DNA of 64,000 bases from UBA4416 sp044238845 (GCA_044238845.1 JBIICN010000018.1:1-64000); one strand, 5' to 3'; counted from the first letter of the stretch, positions 39,581-49,326 are shown. Notes: generated by a model not told the origin, from the letters alone. Program-made: numbers and translations.

Positions 39581-40304
39581 ACATTGGATGCAACGTACTC
39601 GCCTTTTAGTAGGTGATTCAGGAATTGATAATTTACAAAAAGCTCATGTATTGATTGTTGGTTTAGGTGGAGTAGGGTCTTATGCCGCTGAAGCCTTGTG
39701 TAGAGCAGGAATTGGCGAATTGACTATTGTTGATGGAGACGTGGTTGATCCTACTAACAGAAATCGCCAATTACAAGCCTTGTCCACAACTCATGGGATG
39801 AGTAAGGCTAAATTAATGGAAGAGAGGATGTTACAGATTAATCCTTCTGTGAAACTGAATGTAATTTCTGAATTTCAAGACCCTGAAAAGATGATTGCCT
39901 TGTTGCAAAAGCCTTTTGATTATGTAATTGATGCCATTGATAGTATTACACCCAAAGTACATTTAATAAAAACAGCCTTAGAAATGGGACATCGTCTAGT
40001 ATCCTCTATGGGAGCTGGTGGTAAAATGGATCCCACTCAATTAAAAGTCTTAGATATATCAAAAACTTGCCATTGTCCAATGGCATATTACCTGAGAAAA
40101 CGTTTAAAAGAAGTTGGGATTAAAAAAGGATTTAAAGCGGTTTTTTCAACAGAATTACCTGATAAACGCTCCATTATGAAAACAGATGGCACCAATTTTA
40201 AAAAATCAGCTTATGGAACTATTTCATACATTCCAGCAGTTTTCGGAATGACCTGCGCATCTGTTGTTATAAGAGATTTAACAGATTGGAAAGAAATCAA
40301 GTAA
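39570..40304 (+). CDS. tcdA: tRNA threonylcarbamoyladenosine dehydratase
   Basis: 244 aa of the ThiF/E1-like superfamily. The nucleotide-binding loop is IVGLGGVGSYAAEAL, then DGDVVDPTNRNRQLQA, then VIDAIDSITPKVHLI. The catalytic Cys lies in the CHCPMAYYLRKRL segment. TcdA dehydrates t6A37 of ANN-decoding tRNAs to the cyclic form (ct6A) with ATP. It overlaps the end of the tatD-like gene. Confidence 0.92.
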   Translation: MEDRHWMQRTRLLVGDSGIDNLQKAHVLIVGLGGVGSYAAEALCRAGIGELTIVDGDVVDPTNRNRQLQALSTTHGMSKAKLMEERMLQINPSVKLNVISEFQDPEKMIALLQKPFDYVIDAIDSITPKVHLIKTALEMGHRLVSSMGAGGKMDPTQLKVLDISKTCHCPMAYYLRKRLKEVGIKKGFKAVFSTELPDKRSIMKTDGTNFKKSAYGTISYIPAVFGMTCASVVIRDLTDWKEIK

Positions 40305-40387
40305 ATTGATTATCAGAGCTTTAGTTTTTTAACAAATATAGTGTTATCAAATTTTTAACAATGTTTTGAATTAATTAAATTAATCGT

Positions 40388-40395
40388 TAAGTTTG
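40388..40395 (+). promoter_or_regulatory. TAnnTTTG -7 element for the M43 protease gene
   Basis: TAAGTTTG, 46 bases before the ATG at 40442. Confidence 0.5.
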
Positions 40396-40441
40396 TAATT
40401 AGAATAAATCCCCATTTATTTAATTTATAAATCATATAAAA

Positions 40442-43291
40442 ATGAAAAAATTATTACTTAGTGCTACGGCATGTTTCTTAGTTGCTTCATCTATCAAGGC
40501 TCAACAAATTCAGCCATGTGGTACATATCAAGCTCGCGAAATCCATTTAAAAAATACTCCTGGTTACGCAGCTAAATTAAACGCGTCAGAGGCAACTTCA
40601 GCAGCTGAATATCAAGCATATTTGCAAAATTTAAATTCTGCAGCAAAATCATCATCTTTAACTGAAACATATACGTATACAGTTCCAGTTGTATTTCATG
40701 TATTACATTTAGGAGAGCAAGTAGGAACTGGTACAAATGTAAGTGATGCCACTTTAATTAATACTTTAGCTCAAGTTAATAGGGATTTTGCAAGAAAAGG
40801 TTCTGATACAATAAATATTGATCCATTATTTGACTCTTTATACATTAATTCAAGAATTCATTTTGAATTAGCTAAAAAAGATCCTAAAGGTAATTGTACG
40901 AATGGTATAGTTCGTCATTATGACCCAAATACAAATTGGTCTCAATCAGATTTCTTTAATTTCAAATATAGTACGATGGCTCCAGGTAATTGGAATCCTT
41001 CAAAGTATTTAAATATTTATATTGTTAAAAATATTATTGATGATGGTGGTTCTTCTGGAACTATTGTAGGTTACACATACATTCCAGGTACATCTCCAAT
41101 TGACCCAGCTGATGCAATTGTTTATCGTTATGATTTCTTAACAGGTTTAAATGCTCGTTCGATGAGCCATGAGATTGGACATTGGTTAGGATTAAGTCAT
41201 ACTTTTGGCTCATCTAATAACGCTGGTGTTGAATGTGGAAATGATGATATTGGTGATACACCTGCAACAACGGGTTTTTTTAGTACTTGTCCAAAAGCTG
41301 CTTTGTATTCAAATAATCTAGTGGTAGCAAATCCTTCAGATAGTTCTGATATTGTAAAAGTAGATTTTGGTACTATTATAACTACTGCAGGCCCTGTAAT
41401 TCCACTTTTTAATACATCTTCTTTAAATTCAGCGGTTGGAGTTTTTTCTTTTCCAACTTCTACAAAAACTGGTACAACATCTGTTACTGCTTATCATACT
41501 GGAACAGCTACTGCAAATGGAACTGTTGGCGGCTATTCAGATTATTCAAGTATTTATCCTTTCGATTTTGCAAGTGGTACTAATCTTCAAATTAAAATTA
41601 CAAGTACGGCTTCATATTCTGTAAATAATTATGTGGCTGTTTATCTCGACAGAAACCGTAATGGTAGTTTTAGTGATGGTGGTGAAGCTGTTTTTGTTTC
41701 TTCTGCAAATTTATTAGGGACTCAAACTTTTAGTACAAGTACTTCATTAACTGGTTCTGGTTTAATGAGAATGAGAGTTATCACTAGTAATTCTCCTATT
41801 ACTAATGCTACTGCCGCATTAAGTTCTGGTGAATTTGAAGACTATACTTTAAATATTGGTTTAATTTCTTGTCAAGCTGATCTAAGACCAAATATTGAAA
41901 ATATCATGGATTACTCTGCTTGTCCAAAAATGTTTACAAAAGCTCAAACTGGTAAAATGAGACAATCACTTCGCTCTATGGTAAGTTTAAGACAATTAGT
42001 TGTTGATACGGTTAATTTAGTTAATACGGGTTTGTTAATCAAAACAGTTGGTACTTTTACAGCTGCTCCCGTTCCCCCATCTACAGTTGTTACAACTTAT
42101 ACAGCATATGTCTATACTCCTGCATCAACAACTCCTTGTGCACCAATTGCAGACTTTGCATCTAATAAATATATTAACTGTGCTGGACAAGCATTTACAT
42201 TTAATAGCACGTCATATAATTTCAGTTCTCCTATCACTTCTTATTCTTGGGAATTTGAGGGCGGTTCTCCTGCAACATCTACTTTAGCTACTCAAGCTGT
42301 TACCTATGCAAATCCAGGTACTTATTCTGTTTCGTTAACTGTTACTAATGCTGATGGAACATCTTCTAAATCAAAATCTTCATATGTTAAAACAGAATGG
42401 AATGCAGGACAAATAACTTTACCATATAAAGAAGATTTTGAGAGTGGTCAATGGTGGCCTCAAGGAATGGTTATTAAAAATAACGATGCAGGAAGTCCAA
42501 GTTGGGAATTGTCAAATTATGGTGCTGGTGTTACAGCTCCATCAATGAAATCAATTGTTTTACCTAACGCAAATTATGTTGGAGGTTTCCCTGGTTTTGC
42601 TTCACATATTGATATTTTAGAGTTACCTGCTTTCGACTTTACAAATACAACCAATATCTCCTTTTCCTTTGATTATTCTTTTGCTAGAAAAAATGCAGTT
42701 GTTGCTGATACTTTTAAAATACAATATAGTTTAGATTGTGGTGGTTCTTGGATTAATTTGCCAGGAGCACCAGCTGCTGCAGTTTTAGCTACTAGCGGTG
42801 GAACGGTTAATGCTCCTTACATTCCTTGGAGTTCAGTAACTTCGTCAGTTGTTCCAAATCCAAAATGGATAAATAAAACTATATCATCTGTGGTATTAGG
42901 TGGATTAAATAATAAAAGAGATGTGAAATTCCGTTTTTGGTTTCAAAATGATATTGCTACAGGTACTTCACAAAATTTATACATAGATAATATTAATGTT
43001 TCTGGAACAGTTGGATTAAATGAATTTGAAAACTCTTTAGGATTATCGATTTATCCAAATCCTACAAGTTCATCATCTATTATTGAATTTACTTCTCCAT
43101 CTAATTCAAAAGCTAACATCTTAGTTTATGATGTAACTGGAAGAGTTATTGAAGAAGGTAATATGACTGTTAATTCAGGAGTTAGTTCAAAATATACTGT
43201 AAACGCTTCAAATCAATTAAACTCTGGTGTTTATTTTATATCAATCACTATTGATGGTAAAAAAGTAACTAAGAAATTAATTATTGAATAA
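40442..43291 (+). CDS. T9SS-exported M43 zinc metalloprotease with GEVED and PKD domains
   Basis: 949 aa. Signal peptide (KKLLLSATACFLVASSIKAQ). The M43 (pappalysin/cytophagalysin) catalytic domain has HEIGHWLGLSH with zinc ligands His243, His247 and His253, and a Met-turn NIMDYSAC at about residue 489. Between them, residues 300-470, lies a GEVED domain ending SGEFEDYTL. A PKD domain (FNSTSYNFSSPITSYSWEFE) follows, then a jelly-roll region and a type A sorting domain (GLSIYPNPTSSSSIIEF to KKLIIE). It is a secreted or surface protease. The large spacing between the zinc helix and the Met-turn is unusual. Confidence 0.92.
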   Translation: MKKLLLSATACFLVASSIKAQQIQPCGTYQAREIHLKNTPGYAAKLNASEATSAAEYQAYLQNLNSAAKSSSLTETYTYTVPVVFHVLHLGEQVGTGTNVSDATLINTLAQVNRDFARKGSDTINIDPLFDSLYINSRIHFELAKKDPKGNCTNGIVRHYDPNTNWSQSDFFNFKYSTMAPGNWNPSKYLNIYIVKNIIDDGGSSGTIVGYTYIPGTSPIDPADAIVYRYDFLTGLNARSMSHEIGHWLGLSHTFGSSNNAGVECGNDDIGDTPATTGFFSTCPKAALYSNNLVVANPSDSSDIVKVDFGTIITTAGPVIPLFNTSSLNSAVGVFSFPTSTKTGTTSVTAYHTGTATANGTVGGYSDYSSIYPFDFASGTNLQIKITSTASYSVNNYVAVYLDRNRNGSFSDGGEAVFVSSANLLGTQTFSTSTSLTGSGLMRMRVITSNSPITNATAALSSGEFEDYTLNIGLISCQADLRPNIENIMDYSACPKMFTKAQTGKMRQSLRSMVSLRQLVVDTVNLVNTGLLIKTVGTFTAAPVPPSTVVTTYTAYVYTPASTTPCAPIADFASNKYINCAGQAFTFNSTSYNFSSPITSYSWEFEGGSPATSTLATQAVTYANPGTYSVSLTVTNADGTSSKSKSSYVKTEWNAGQITLPYKEDFESGQWWPQGMVIKNNDAGSPSWELSNYGAGVTAPSMKSIVLPNANYVGGFPGFASHIDILELPAFDFTNTTNISFSFDYSFARKNAVVADTFKIQYSLDCGGSWINLPGAPAAAVLATSGGTVNAPYIPWSSVTSSVVPNPKWINKTISSVVLGGLNNKRDVKFRFWFQNDIATGTSQNLYIDNINVSGTVGLNEFENSLGLSIYPNPTSSSSIIEFTSPSNSKANILVYDVTGRVIEEGNMTVNSGVSSKYTVNASNQLNSGVYFISITIDGKKVTKKLIIE

Positions 43292-43308
43292 ATTTAGTAT
43301 CATTATTA

Positions 43309-43345
43309 AAAACGCCTTTCTTGTTAGAAGGGCGTTTTTTTTTTT
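43309..43345 (+). terminator. intrinsic terminator
   Basis: Arms AACGCCTTTCT and AGAAGGGCGTT (one G-T pair), loop TGTT, then a run of about 11 T. Ends the protease transcript. Confidence 0.88.
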
Positions 43346-43381
43346 GATAAAAATCAAATCATATAATCAGTAAAAAATAAT

Positions 43382-43389
43382 TATCTTTG
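43382..43389 (+). promoter_or_regulatory. TAnnTTTG -7 element for the TPR gene
   Basis: TATCTTTG, 42 bases before the ATG at 43432. Confidence 0.5.
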
Positions 43390-43431
43390 CCCCCTCATTA
43401 ACAAGTAATTGAGACTAAAAATAAAGTACTT

Positions 43432-44085
43432 ATGAAATTTTTAAGATTTTACATTTTATATAGATTAGAAATTATTATTGCCCTAGTTATTTTAGGCATT
43501 TTATCACATTTATATCTGGATGCTGTTACAGCTTGGATTTGTTACACATTAGCAATATTTTCTCTTGTATTTTATTTTGGGATGGGAACCATGCGAATAG
43601 TGCAAGAAGCTGTTGCTGATGGAGATGTTGATTTAGCGATGAAATATTTAAATAAAATTAAGTTTCCTAGATTACTATATAAACCAATAAGATCGGGATA
43701 CTATATGTTACAAAGTAATTTATCAATGGCATCAAATGATTTAGATAAAGCTGAAGATAATATTAGAAAAAGTTTAAAAATTAAATCAAAGATAGTTGGA
43801 GATATGGAAGGCTCTAACTTAATGCAGTTAGGATTTATTGAATTAAAGAAAGGACATACCAAACAAGCTCGAGTTCATTTATTAGAAGCAGTTAAAGCTG
43901 GAATTCCTGATAAAGATAGTTTAGCTGCTGCTCACTTACAGTTATGTAATATCGAAGCACAACGTATGCAATATAAGATTGCTAAACAACATTTTAAAAA
44001 GGCAAAGGATTTAAAACCTAAAAACGATGAAATTGTTTCTCAATTAAAACAAATGGAGAAACAAATTAGTAGAATGCCTGGTTAA
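43432..44085 (+). CDS. membrane protein with tetratricopeptide-like repeats
   Basis: 217 aa. Two N-terminal hydrophobic segments (IIIALVILGILSHLYLDAV, ICYTLAIFSLVFYFGMG) anchor the protein. The remainder is helical with TPR-like units: VDLAMKYLNKIKFPRLLYKP, DLDKAEDNIRKSLKIKSK, SNLMQLGFIELKKGHTKQA and IAKQHFKKAKDLKPKN. TPR parts probably face the cytoplasm and mediate protein contacts. No function known. It is monocistronic, with a -7 element upstream and a convergent lipoprotein gene after it. Confidence 0.82.
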   Translation: MKFLRFYILYRLEIIIALVILGILSHLYLDAVTAWICYTLAIFSLVFYFGMGTMRIVQEAVADGDVDLAMKYLNKIKFPRLLYKPIRSGYYMLQSNLSMASNDLDKAEDNIRKSLKIKSKIVGDMEGSNLMQLGFIELKKGHTKQARVHLLEAVKAGIPDKDSLAAAHLQLCNIEAQRMQYKIAKQHFKKAKDLKPKNDEIVSQLKQMEKQISRMPG

Positions 44086-44091
44086 TGCATA

Positions 44092-44283
44092 TTAATCAAC
44101 AACTTTACATGTAACGCCATTTTTTGGTTCATTCCATTCAGAGCAATCTCCATTTGAAGATTCAATAATATTGTATGGATCTCCGTTTGGATAACGACAA
44201 TCGCAAGCATGTTTCTTTTTACAACTATAATGAATGGAACCTAGTGCAACAATAAAAATTACTATTTTAATTTTATTGCTCAT
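44092..44283 (-). CDS. small Cys-rich lipoprotein, coupled to the HD gene
   Basis: 63 aa. The signal MSNKIKIVIFIVALGSIHYSC has lipobox SIHYSC with the Cys at residue 21, then KKKHACDCRYPNGDPY. Further Cys residues (ACDC, GDCS, TCKV) suggest disulfides. The ATG overlaps the HD gene's stop codon (TAATG), which indicates translational coupling. No family recognised. Similar short Cys-containing lipoproteins are frequent in the Bacteroidota. Confidence 0.72.
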   Translation of the reverse strand: MSNKIKIVIFIVALGSIHYSCKKKHACDCRYPNGDPYNIIESSNGDCSEWNEPKNGVTCKVVD

Positions 44284-45512
44284 TAAATCCCTTTAGGATA
44301 GCAAATAAAATATTTCGTTACTTTTTTACTTAGCATCTTAATATTTAATTGGTCAGACGCTTTTGCGACATCAATCAATTGTCCATTTTTATGTAAGATA
44401 TTGATTTGAACTTTTGATGAATTATAAGCACTGTTATTCACACTTTCTGCAAATACAAAATATTCAGATTCCTTTTTTGTTAGCTTATATTTCTTCATTA
44501 CCTTTTCTTGAATTTGGTTTTTATAAGTAGGTGTGAAGTTTTTATTTTGTAGTTCAATTTTGTATAAGTTTCTATCAATAATATTTGTACAAAGAGTAGA
44601 TAAAACAACATCTTTATGATTCATCCAAACTTTTACAGCAGCCATGATATCGTAATCATCTAATAATACAAACTGTTGTAATAACTCAGGCTTACTAATA
44701 AAATCTTTTTTACTATAATTGTTTTTTAAGAATAACGACAGAGCGGGAGTTGCAAATAAATCTTCGCCTGCTAATGATAATTCTTTGGCACGTTTTAAAA
44801 CATTTACTAATAATTTCTCCGCACTTAAAACAGTTTTATGTAAATACACTTGCCAGTACATTAAACGGCGAGCAATTAAAAAACTTTCTACACTGTAAAT
44901 TCCTTTTGCCTCCACCACTAAATTGCCATCTTTTACATTGAGCATTTTAATAATACGATCGCTACTCACAACTCCTTCCGAAACTCCTGTGAAAAAACTA
45001 TCTCTATTTAAGTAATCTAATCTGTCCATATCTAACTGACTAGATACTAATTGATGCAGGAATTTTTTAGGATGTTCGTTTTTAAATATTTTAATAGCTA
45101 AGCTTAACTTTCCTTTAAATGTTTTATTTAATTCATCCATCAACATGGTTGAAATATCTTCGTGATGAATTCCTTTGACAATAGTATGTTCCAAGGCATG
45201 AGAAAACGGACCGTGACCTATATCATGTAATAAAATCGCCACAATAGCCGCTCTTGACTCCTCATCTGTAATTTTAACATCTTTTGATTTTAAAACTTGA
45301 AGAGCTTCAGTCATTAAATACATGGCACCAATAGCATGATGAAAACGCGTATGTAAAGCTCCTGGATAAACTAAATTAGTTAAGCCTAATTGTTTAATTC
45401 TGCGCAAACGCTGAAAAATAGGATGATTGATTAAATCATACACCAAATCATCTGGCAATGTAACAAAGCCATAAATTGGATCGTTTATTATTTTTCGTTT
45501 GTTTGAAACCAT
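44283..45512 (-). CDS. HD-domain phosphohydrolase (dNTPase-like)
   Basis: 409 aa from the ATG at 45512. A TTG 27 bases upstream falls inside a -7 element and is excluded. HD motifs: RFHHAIGAMYLM (first His), LLHDIGHGPFSH with the HD pair, and HEDIS. The N terminus INDPIYGFVTLPDDLVYDLI and FQRLRRIKQLG are shared with the deoxynucleotide triphosphohydrolase-like family (YwfO/HD-hydrolase). It probably hydrolyses a nucleotide. The downstream lipoprotein overlaps its stop. Confidence 0.86.
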   Translation of the reverse strand: MVSNKRKIINDPIYGFVTLPDDLVYDLINHPIFQRLRRIKQLGLTNLVYPGALHTRFHHAIGAMYLMTEALQVLKSKDVKITDEESRAAIVAILLHDIGHGPFSHALEHTIVKGIHHEDISTMLMDELNKTFKGKLSLAIKIFKNEHPKKFLHQLVSSQLDMDRLDYLNRDSFFTGVSEGVVSSDRIIKMLNVKDGNLVVEAKGIYSVESFLIARRLMYWQVYLHKTVLSAEKLLVNVLKRAKELSLAGEDLFATPALSLFLKNNYSKKDFISKPELLQQFVLLDDYDIMAAVKVWMNHKDVVLSTLCTNIIDRNLYKIELQNKNFTPTYKNQIQEKVMKKYKLTKKESEYFVFAESVNNSAYNSSKVQINILHKNGQLIDVAKASDQLNIKMLSKKVTKYFICYPKGI

Positions 45513-45536
45513 AGTTTTAAGAAGTATTACAACAAA

Positions 45537-45544
45537 CAAATCTA
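45537..45544 (-). promoter_or_regulatory. TAnnTTTG -7 element for the HD gene
   Basis: TAGATTTG on the minus strand, 24 bases before ATG 45512. It rules out the TTG at 45539 as a start. Confidence 0.58.
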
Positions 45545-45601
45545 CTATTTTTAAACCGTTTTTTTATCCTAAAATAGTATCATAAATAGCACATAAATGA
45601 T

Positions 45602-45609
45602 TATTTTTG
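45602..45609 (+). promoter_or_regulatory. TAnnTTTG -7 element for the aminotransferase gene
   Basis: TATTTTTG, 24 bases before the ATG at 45634. Confidence 0.52.
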
Positions 45610-45633
45610 TGGCTCAATTTTTAAAATTATCTT

Positions 45634-46833
45634 ATGCCAAAAATATCAGTCAAGGCTATTGAAATGCCTTCTTCTCCAATTCGTAAATTAGTTCCATTCG
45701 CAGAAGCAGCAAAAAAACGTGGGACTAAAATTTATCATTTAAATATTGGTCAACCTGATATTGAAACTCCTGAATCATTTTTAAACGCAGTTAAAACAGC
45801 TGATTTTAAAGTGTTAGAATATAGTCATAGTGCAGGTAACGAAAGCTACCGTAAAAAATTATGTAACTATTATAAATCATATAACATCAATATTGATGCA
45901 AGTGAAGTGATTATTACTTGTGGTGGTTCTGAAGCTATTGAAATTACCATGAAGACTTGTTTTAACGAAGGTGATGAAGTTATTATTCCTGAGCCTTTTT
46001 ATGCAAATTATAATGGTTTTTCTACATCAGCTGGAGTAAAAGTTGTGCCAGTAAGAAGTTATATTGAAACTGGTTTCGCTTTACCTCCAATCAGTGATTT
46101 CGAAAAAGTAATTACTCCAAAAACTAAAGGGATTATGATTTGTAACCCTGGAAATCCAACGGGTTATTTATATACAAAAGCAGAATTAGAAGCATTACGC
46201 GACTTAGTAAAAAAATACGATCTGTATTTATTAAGCGATGAAGTATACCGTGAATTCTGTTACGATGGAAAAGAATATGTTTCTGTAATGCACTTAGATG
46301 GTATCGAAAATAACGTTGTATTATTAGATTCTATTTCTAAACGTTATAGTGCTTGTGGGGCTCGTATTGGAGCCATGATTAGCAAAAACAAAGAAGTAAT
46401 GGCAGCAGCTATGAAATTTGCTCAAGCGCGTTTATCTCCGCCAAGTTACGGACAAATAGGAGCTGAGGCTGCATTAGATACTCCTCAATCTTATTTTGAT
46501 GGAGTGAAAACAGAATATATCGCACGCAGAGATTATGTGATTGAAGAAATTAATAAAATTGATGGCGTGTTTTGCCCTAAACCAAGCGGTGCATTTTATT
46601 GCATAGCTCGTTTACCAATTGATAATTCTGATAAATTTTGTCAATGGTTATTAGAAGAGTTTTCGTTTAACGGACAAACTGTAATGATGGCACCAGCAAC
46701 AGGATTTTATTCAACACCTGATGCTGGAACTAATGAGGTACGTTTGGCATATGTTTTAAATAAAGAAGATTTGAAAAATGCTATTATATGTTTAAAGGAA
46801 GCTTTAAAAGTGTATCCAGGTAAAACAAACTAA
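45634..46833 (+). CDS. PLP-dependent aminotransferase, class I/II (aspartate-aminotransferase-like)
   Basis: 399 aa, fold type I. Signature segments: NIGQPDIETPESF near the start, CGGSEAIEITMKTCFNEGDE, NPGNPTGYLY, the Asp/Tyr of LLSDEVYREFCYDG, the PLP Lys in LDSISKRYSACGARIG, and the substrate Arg region NEVRLAYVLN. It transfers amino groups between an amino acid and a 2-oxo acid in the cytoplasm; the specific substrate pair is unknown. Own promoter and terminator. Confidence 0.9.
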   Translation: MPKISVKAIEMPSSPIRKLVPFAEAAKKRGTKIYHLNIGQPDIETPESFLNAVKTADFKVLEYSHSAGNESYRKKLCNYYKSYNINIDASEVIITCGGSEAIEITMKTCFNEGDEVIIPEPFYANYNGFSTSAGVKVVPVRSYIETGFALPPISDFEKVITPKTKGIMICNPGNPTGYLYTKAELEALRDLVKKYDLYLLSDEVYREFCYDGKEYVSVMHLDGIENNVVLLDSISKRYSACGARIGAMISKNKEVMAAAMKFAQARLSPPSYGQIGAEAALDTPQSYFDGVKTEYIARRDYVIEEINKIDGVFCPKPSGAFYCIARLPIDNSDKFCQWLLEEFSFNGQTVMMAPATGFYSTPDAGTNEVRLAYVLNKEDLKNAIICLKEALKVYPGKTN

Positions 46834-46856
46834 TTAGTATTCTATTTTTATAAGTC

Positions 46857-46890
46857 AAAAACACCTCAATTGAGGTGTTTTTTGTTTTTT
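46857..46890 (+). terminator. intrinsic terminator
   Basis: Perfect 13-base self-complementary arms (AAAACACCTCAA / TTGAGGTGTTTT) followed by more T. Ends the aminotransferase transcript. Confidence 0.86.
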
Positions 46891-46967
46891 AAATGACAGG
46901 ATGACTTAAAATAATTGCAAATGGCAGCCTTTTTTGAGATGGTATGTTTTTGGAGTTTAAGTTATCG

Positions 46968-47753
46968 ATGAAAAAATTTCCTCTTGGCGAACTCTTATCT
47001 GTAATTAAATACCCAGTATTGTTTTTAGCAATAATATGGACACTGTTTTTTATTGATCATCATTGGAACTTAGATTTATATCAATTAGGAGTTAATCCTC
47101 GAACTATATTGGGTTTAAGAGGAATTCTTTTTGCGCCATTAATTCATGGTGACATAAACCATATTCTAAATAATAGTTTGCCTGTTTTTATATTAGGTTC
47201 TATGATTTTCTATTTTTATAAACCCATTGCTTGGTCATCTATTTTTTGGATTTATTTAATTAGTGGACTTTGGTTATGGGTAGGCGGAAGAAATAATGAC
47301 GTGATTCCCAATTATCACATAGGAGCAAGCACCTTGATTTATGGATTTTCTACTTTTTTATTTTTTAGTGGTGTATTTCGTAAACACAAACAATTAATGA
47401 TGGTATCTGCTTTTGTTGTATTTACTTATGGAAGTATTACATGGGGGATTTTTCCGATCGATAGAACCATGTCGTGGGAAGGACATTTATTTGGTTCCAT
47501 TTCTGGTATTTTAGTGGCTTATAGTTACCGAAAAGACGGCCCGCAGCCAATAGCCTATCAATGGCCAGTTGAAGAACGAGATTTGGAAGCTGAGTATAAC
47601 GAGCAATTAGAATTAGAAAAGCGAATTGAAGAGCAAACTGCTTTGCAAATGCAAGTAGATATACAAAATGATAAGCCTTCATTAGACCCTTTTCAAATTG
47701 TTTATCATTACAAAGAGTCTGAGGAATCAAAACCTACAGAACCAAAAGAATAA
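46968..47753 (+). CDS. rhomboid-family intramembrane serine protease
   Basis: 261 aa from the ATG at 46968; an ATG eight codons upstream (46944) is the alternative. About six membrane helices. Catalytic residues: the GxSx Ser in HIGASTLIYGF and the His in WEGHLFGSISG, with the HGDINHILNNSLP loop contributing the Asn-type oxyanion residues of rhomboids. A hydrophilic tail of about 75 residues (WPVEERDLEAEYNEQLE onward) is cytoplasmic. It probably cleaves membrane-anchored substrates. Substrates unknown. Confidence 0.82.
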   Translation: MKKFPLGELLSVIKYPVLFLAIIWTLFFIDHHWNLDLYQLGVNPRTILGLRGILFAPLIHGDINHILNNSLPVFILGSMIFYFYKPIAWSSIFWIYLISGLWLWVGGRNNDVIPNYHIGASTLIYGFSTFLFFSGVFRKHKQLMMVSAFVVFTYGSITWGIFPIDRTMSWEGHLFGSISGILVAYSYRKDGPQPIAYQWPVEERDLEAEYNEQLELEKRIEEQTALQMQVDIQNDKPSLDPFQIVYHYKESEESKPTEPKE

Positions 47754-47791
47754 CATGTTAAAATCTGATTTTTTTAACAGAAAAAATTGAG

Positions 47792-47799
47792 TATATTTG
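47792..47799 (+). promoter_or_regulatory. TAnnTTTG -7 element for guaB
   Basis: TATATTTG, 30 bases before the ATG at 47830. Confidence 0.55.
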
Positions 47800-47829
47800 C
47801 CCGAATTTTAACACCGAAAATTCATTCTT

Positions 47830-49305
47830 ATGGCATCAACACTTTTAGCAAACAAATTTGCTCCCGAAGGTTTAACGTATGATGATGTATTATTAGTTCC
47901 AGCTTATTCAGAAGTGTTACCTCGTGAGGTAAATATTTCTAGCCAATTTACTAAGAACATCAAAATAAATTCCCCAATTGTTTCAGCAGCTATGGATACT
48001 GTTACCGAGTATCAAATGGCGATTACTATTGCTCAAGAAGGAGGAATTGGTGTATTACATAAAAACATGACGATTGCTGATCAAGCAATGCACGTTCGAA
48101 AAGTAAAACGTAGCGAAAGTGGGATGATTGTTGATCCATTAACCATTATTCAAACTGCTGCTATTAGTGATGCATTAGCTATCATGGCAGAAAATAAAAT
48201 TGGTGGAGTGCCAGTTGTTGATGCTGATAAAAAGTTTGTAGGTATTGTAACGAATCGTGATTTACGTTTCGAGAAAAACTTGAAACGTTTAGTGAAAGAA
48301 GTAATGACTCCTGCTAGCAAAGCGGTTACGGCTAAACAAGGTGTGACATTAAAACAAGCAGAAGAAATTTTACAAGATCATAAAATTGAGAAATTACCAA
48401 TTTTAGATAAAAACAATCGTTTAATTGGTTTAATTACTTATAAAGATATCATCAAAATTAAGGTGCGTCCAAATGCTGCCAAAGATGATAGAGGTAGATT
48501 ACGTGTTGCTGCAGCGGTTGGTGTTACAGCTGATACTATGGAGCGTGTAGATGCTTTAGTAGAAGCTGGTGTTGATGCTATTATTATTGATACAGCTCAT
48601 GGACATTCGAAAGGTGTAATTATTAAATTAAAAGAAGTAAAAAAGAAATATAAAGATTTGCAAGTTGTTGTTGGAAACATTGCAACTGGAGCAGCTGCTT
48701 TAGATTTAATGAAAGCTGGTGCTGATGGTGTAAAAGTTGGTATTGGTCCAGGTTCAATTTGTACAACTCGTGTTATTGCAGGTGTAGGTGTTCCTCAATT
48801 AACAGCAATTATGGAAGTAGCTGCTGCTTTAAAAGGTCGCTTACCAATTATTGCAGATGGTGGTATTCGTTACACTGGTGATATTGTAAAAGCTATTGCG
48901 GCTGGCGCTCACACAGTGATGATGGGTGGTATGTTTGCAGGTGTTGAAGAAAGTCCAGGAGAAACAATTATTTTCGAAGGTCGTCAATTTAAAGCATACC
49001 GTGGTATGGGTTCATTAGAAGCGATGCAAAAAGGTTCTAAAGATCGTTATTTCCAAGATGCAGAAGATGATATTAAAAAATTAGTACCTGAGGGTATTAG
49101 TGGTCGTGTTCCTTACAAAGGACATTTGGCTGACGTAATGTATCAATTAATTGGAGGTTTAAGAGCGGGTATGGGATACTGTGGCGCAAAAGATATTAAA
49201 GCATTACAAGGTGCTAAATTCACTCGTATTACAGCGGCTGGTGTTAAAGAAAGTCACCCACATGATGTAGTGATTACAAGAGAAGCTCCAAACTATACAA
49301 GATAG
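47830..49305 (+). CDS. guaB: inosine-5'-monophosphate dehydrogenase
   Basis: 491 aa. The TIM-barrel is split by two CBS domains (KRSESGMIVDPLTIIQTA and KLPILDKNNRLIGLITYKD, about residues 95-210). The catalytic Cys is in GIGPGSICTTR, followed by the GADGVKVG loop, DGGIRYTGD and the flap YRGMGSLEAM. IMPDH oxidises IMP to XMP, the rate-limiting step to guanine nucleotides. The CBS pair usually gives nucleotide control of activity. Followed by the def gene in the same direction. Confidence 0.97.
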   Translation: MASTLLANKFAPEGLTYDDVLLVPAYSEVLPREVNISSQFTKNIKINSPIVSAAMDTVTEYQMAITIAQEGGIGVLHKNMTIADQAMHVRKVKRSESGMIVDPLTIIQTAAISDALAIMAENKIGGVPVVDADKKFVGIVTNRDLRFEKNLKRLVKEVMTPASKAVTAKQGVTLKQAEEILQDHKIEKLPILDKNNRLIGLITYKDIIKIKVRPNAAKDDRGRLRVAAAVGVTADTMERVDALVEAGVDAIIIDTAHGHSKGVIIKLKEVKKKYKDLQVVVGNIATGAAALDLMKAGADGVKVGIGPGSICTTRVIAGVGVPQLTAIMEVAAALKGRLPIIADGGIRYTGDIVKAIAAGAHTVMMGGMFAGVEESPGETIIFEGRQFKAYRGMGSLEAMQKGSKDRYFQDAEDDIKKLVPEGISGRVPYKGHLADVMYQLIGGLRAGMGYCGAKDIKALQGAKFTRITAAGVKESHPHDVVITREAPNYTR

Positions 49306-49326
49306 GAAATAAGAAGTTAGAAATAA

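Noticed and set aside
46921..46967. Alternative upstream ATGs for the rhomboid gene (46921, 46944)
   Set aside because: 46921 is in another frame; 46944 is in frame but adds eight unremarkable residues. Undecided, 46968 preferred for its MKKF start.
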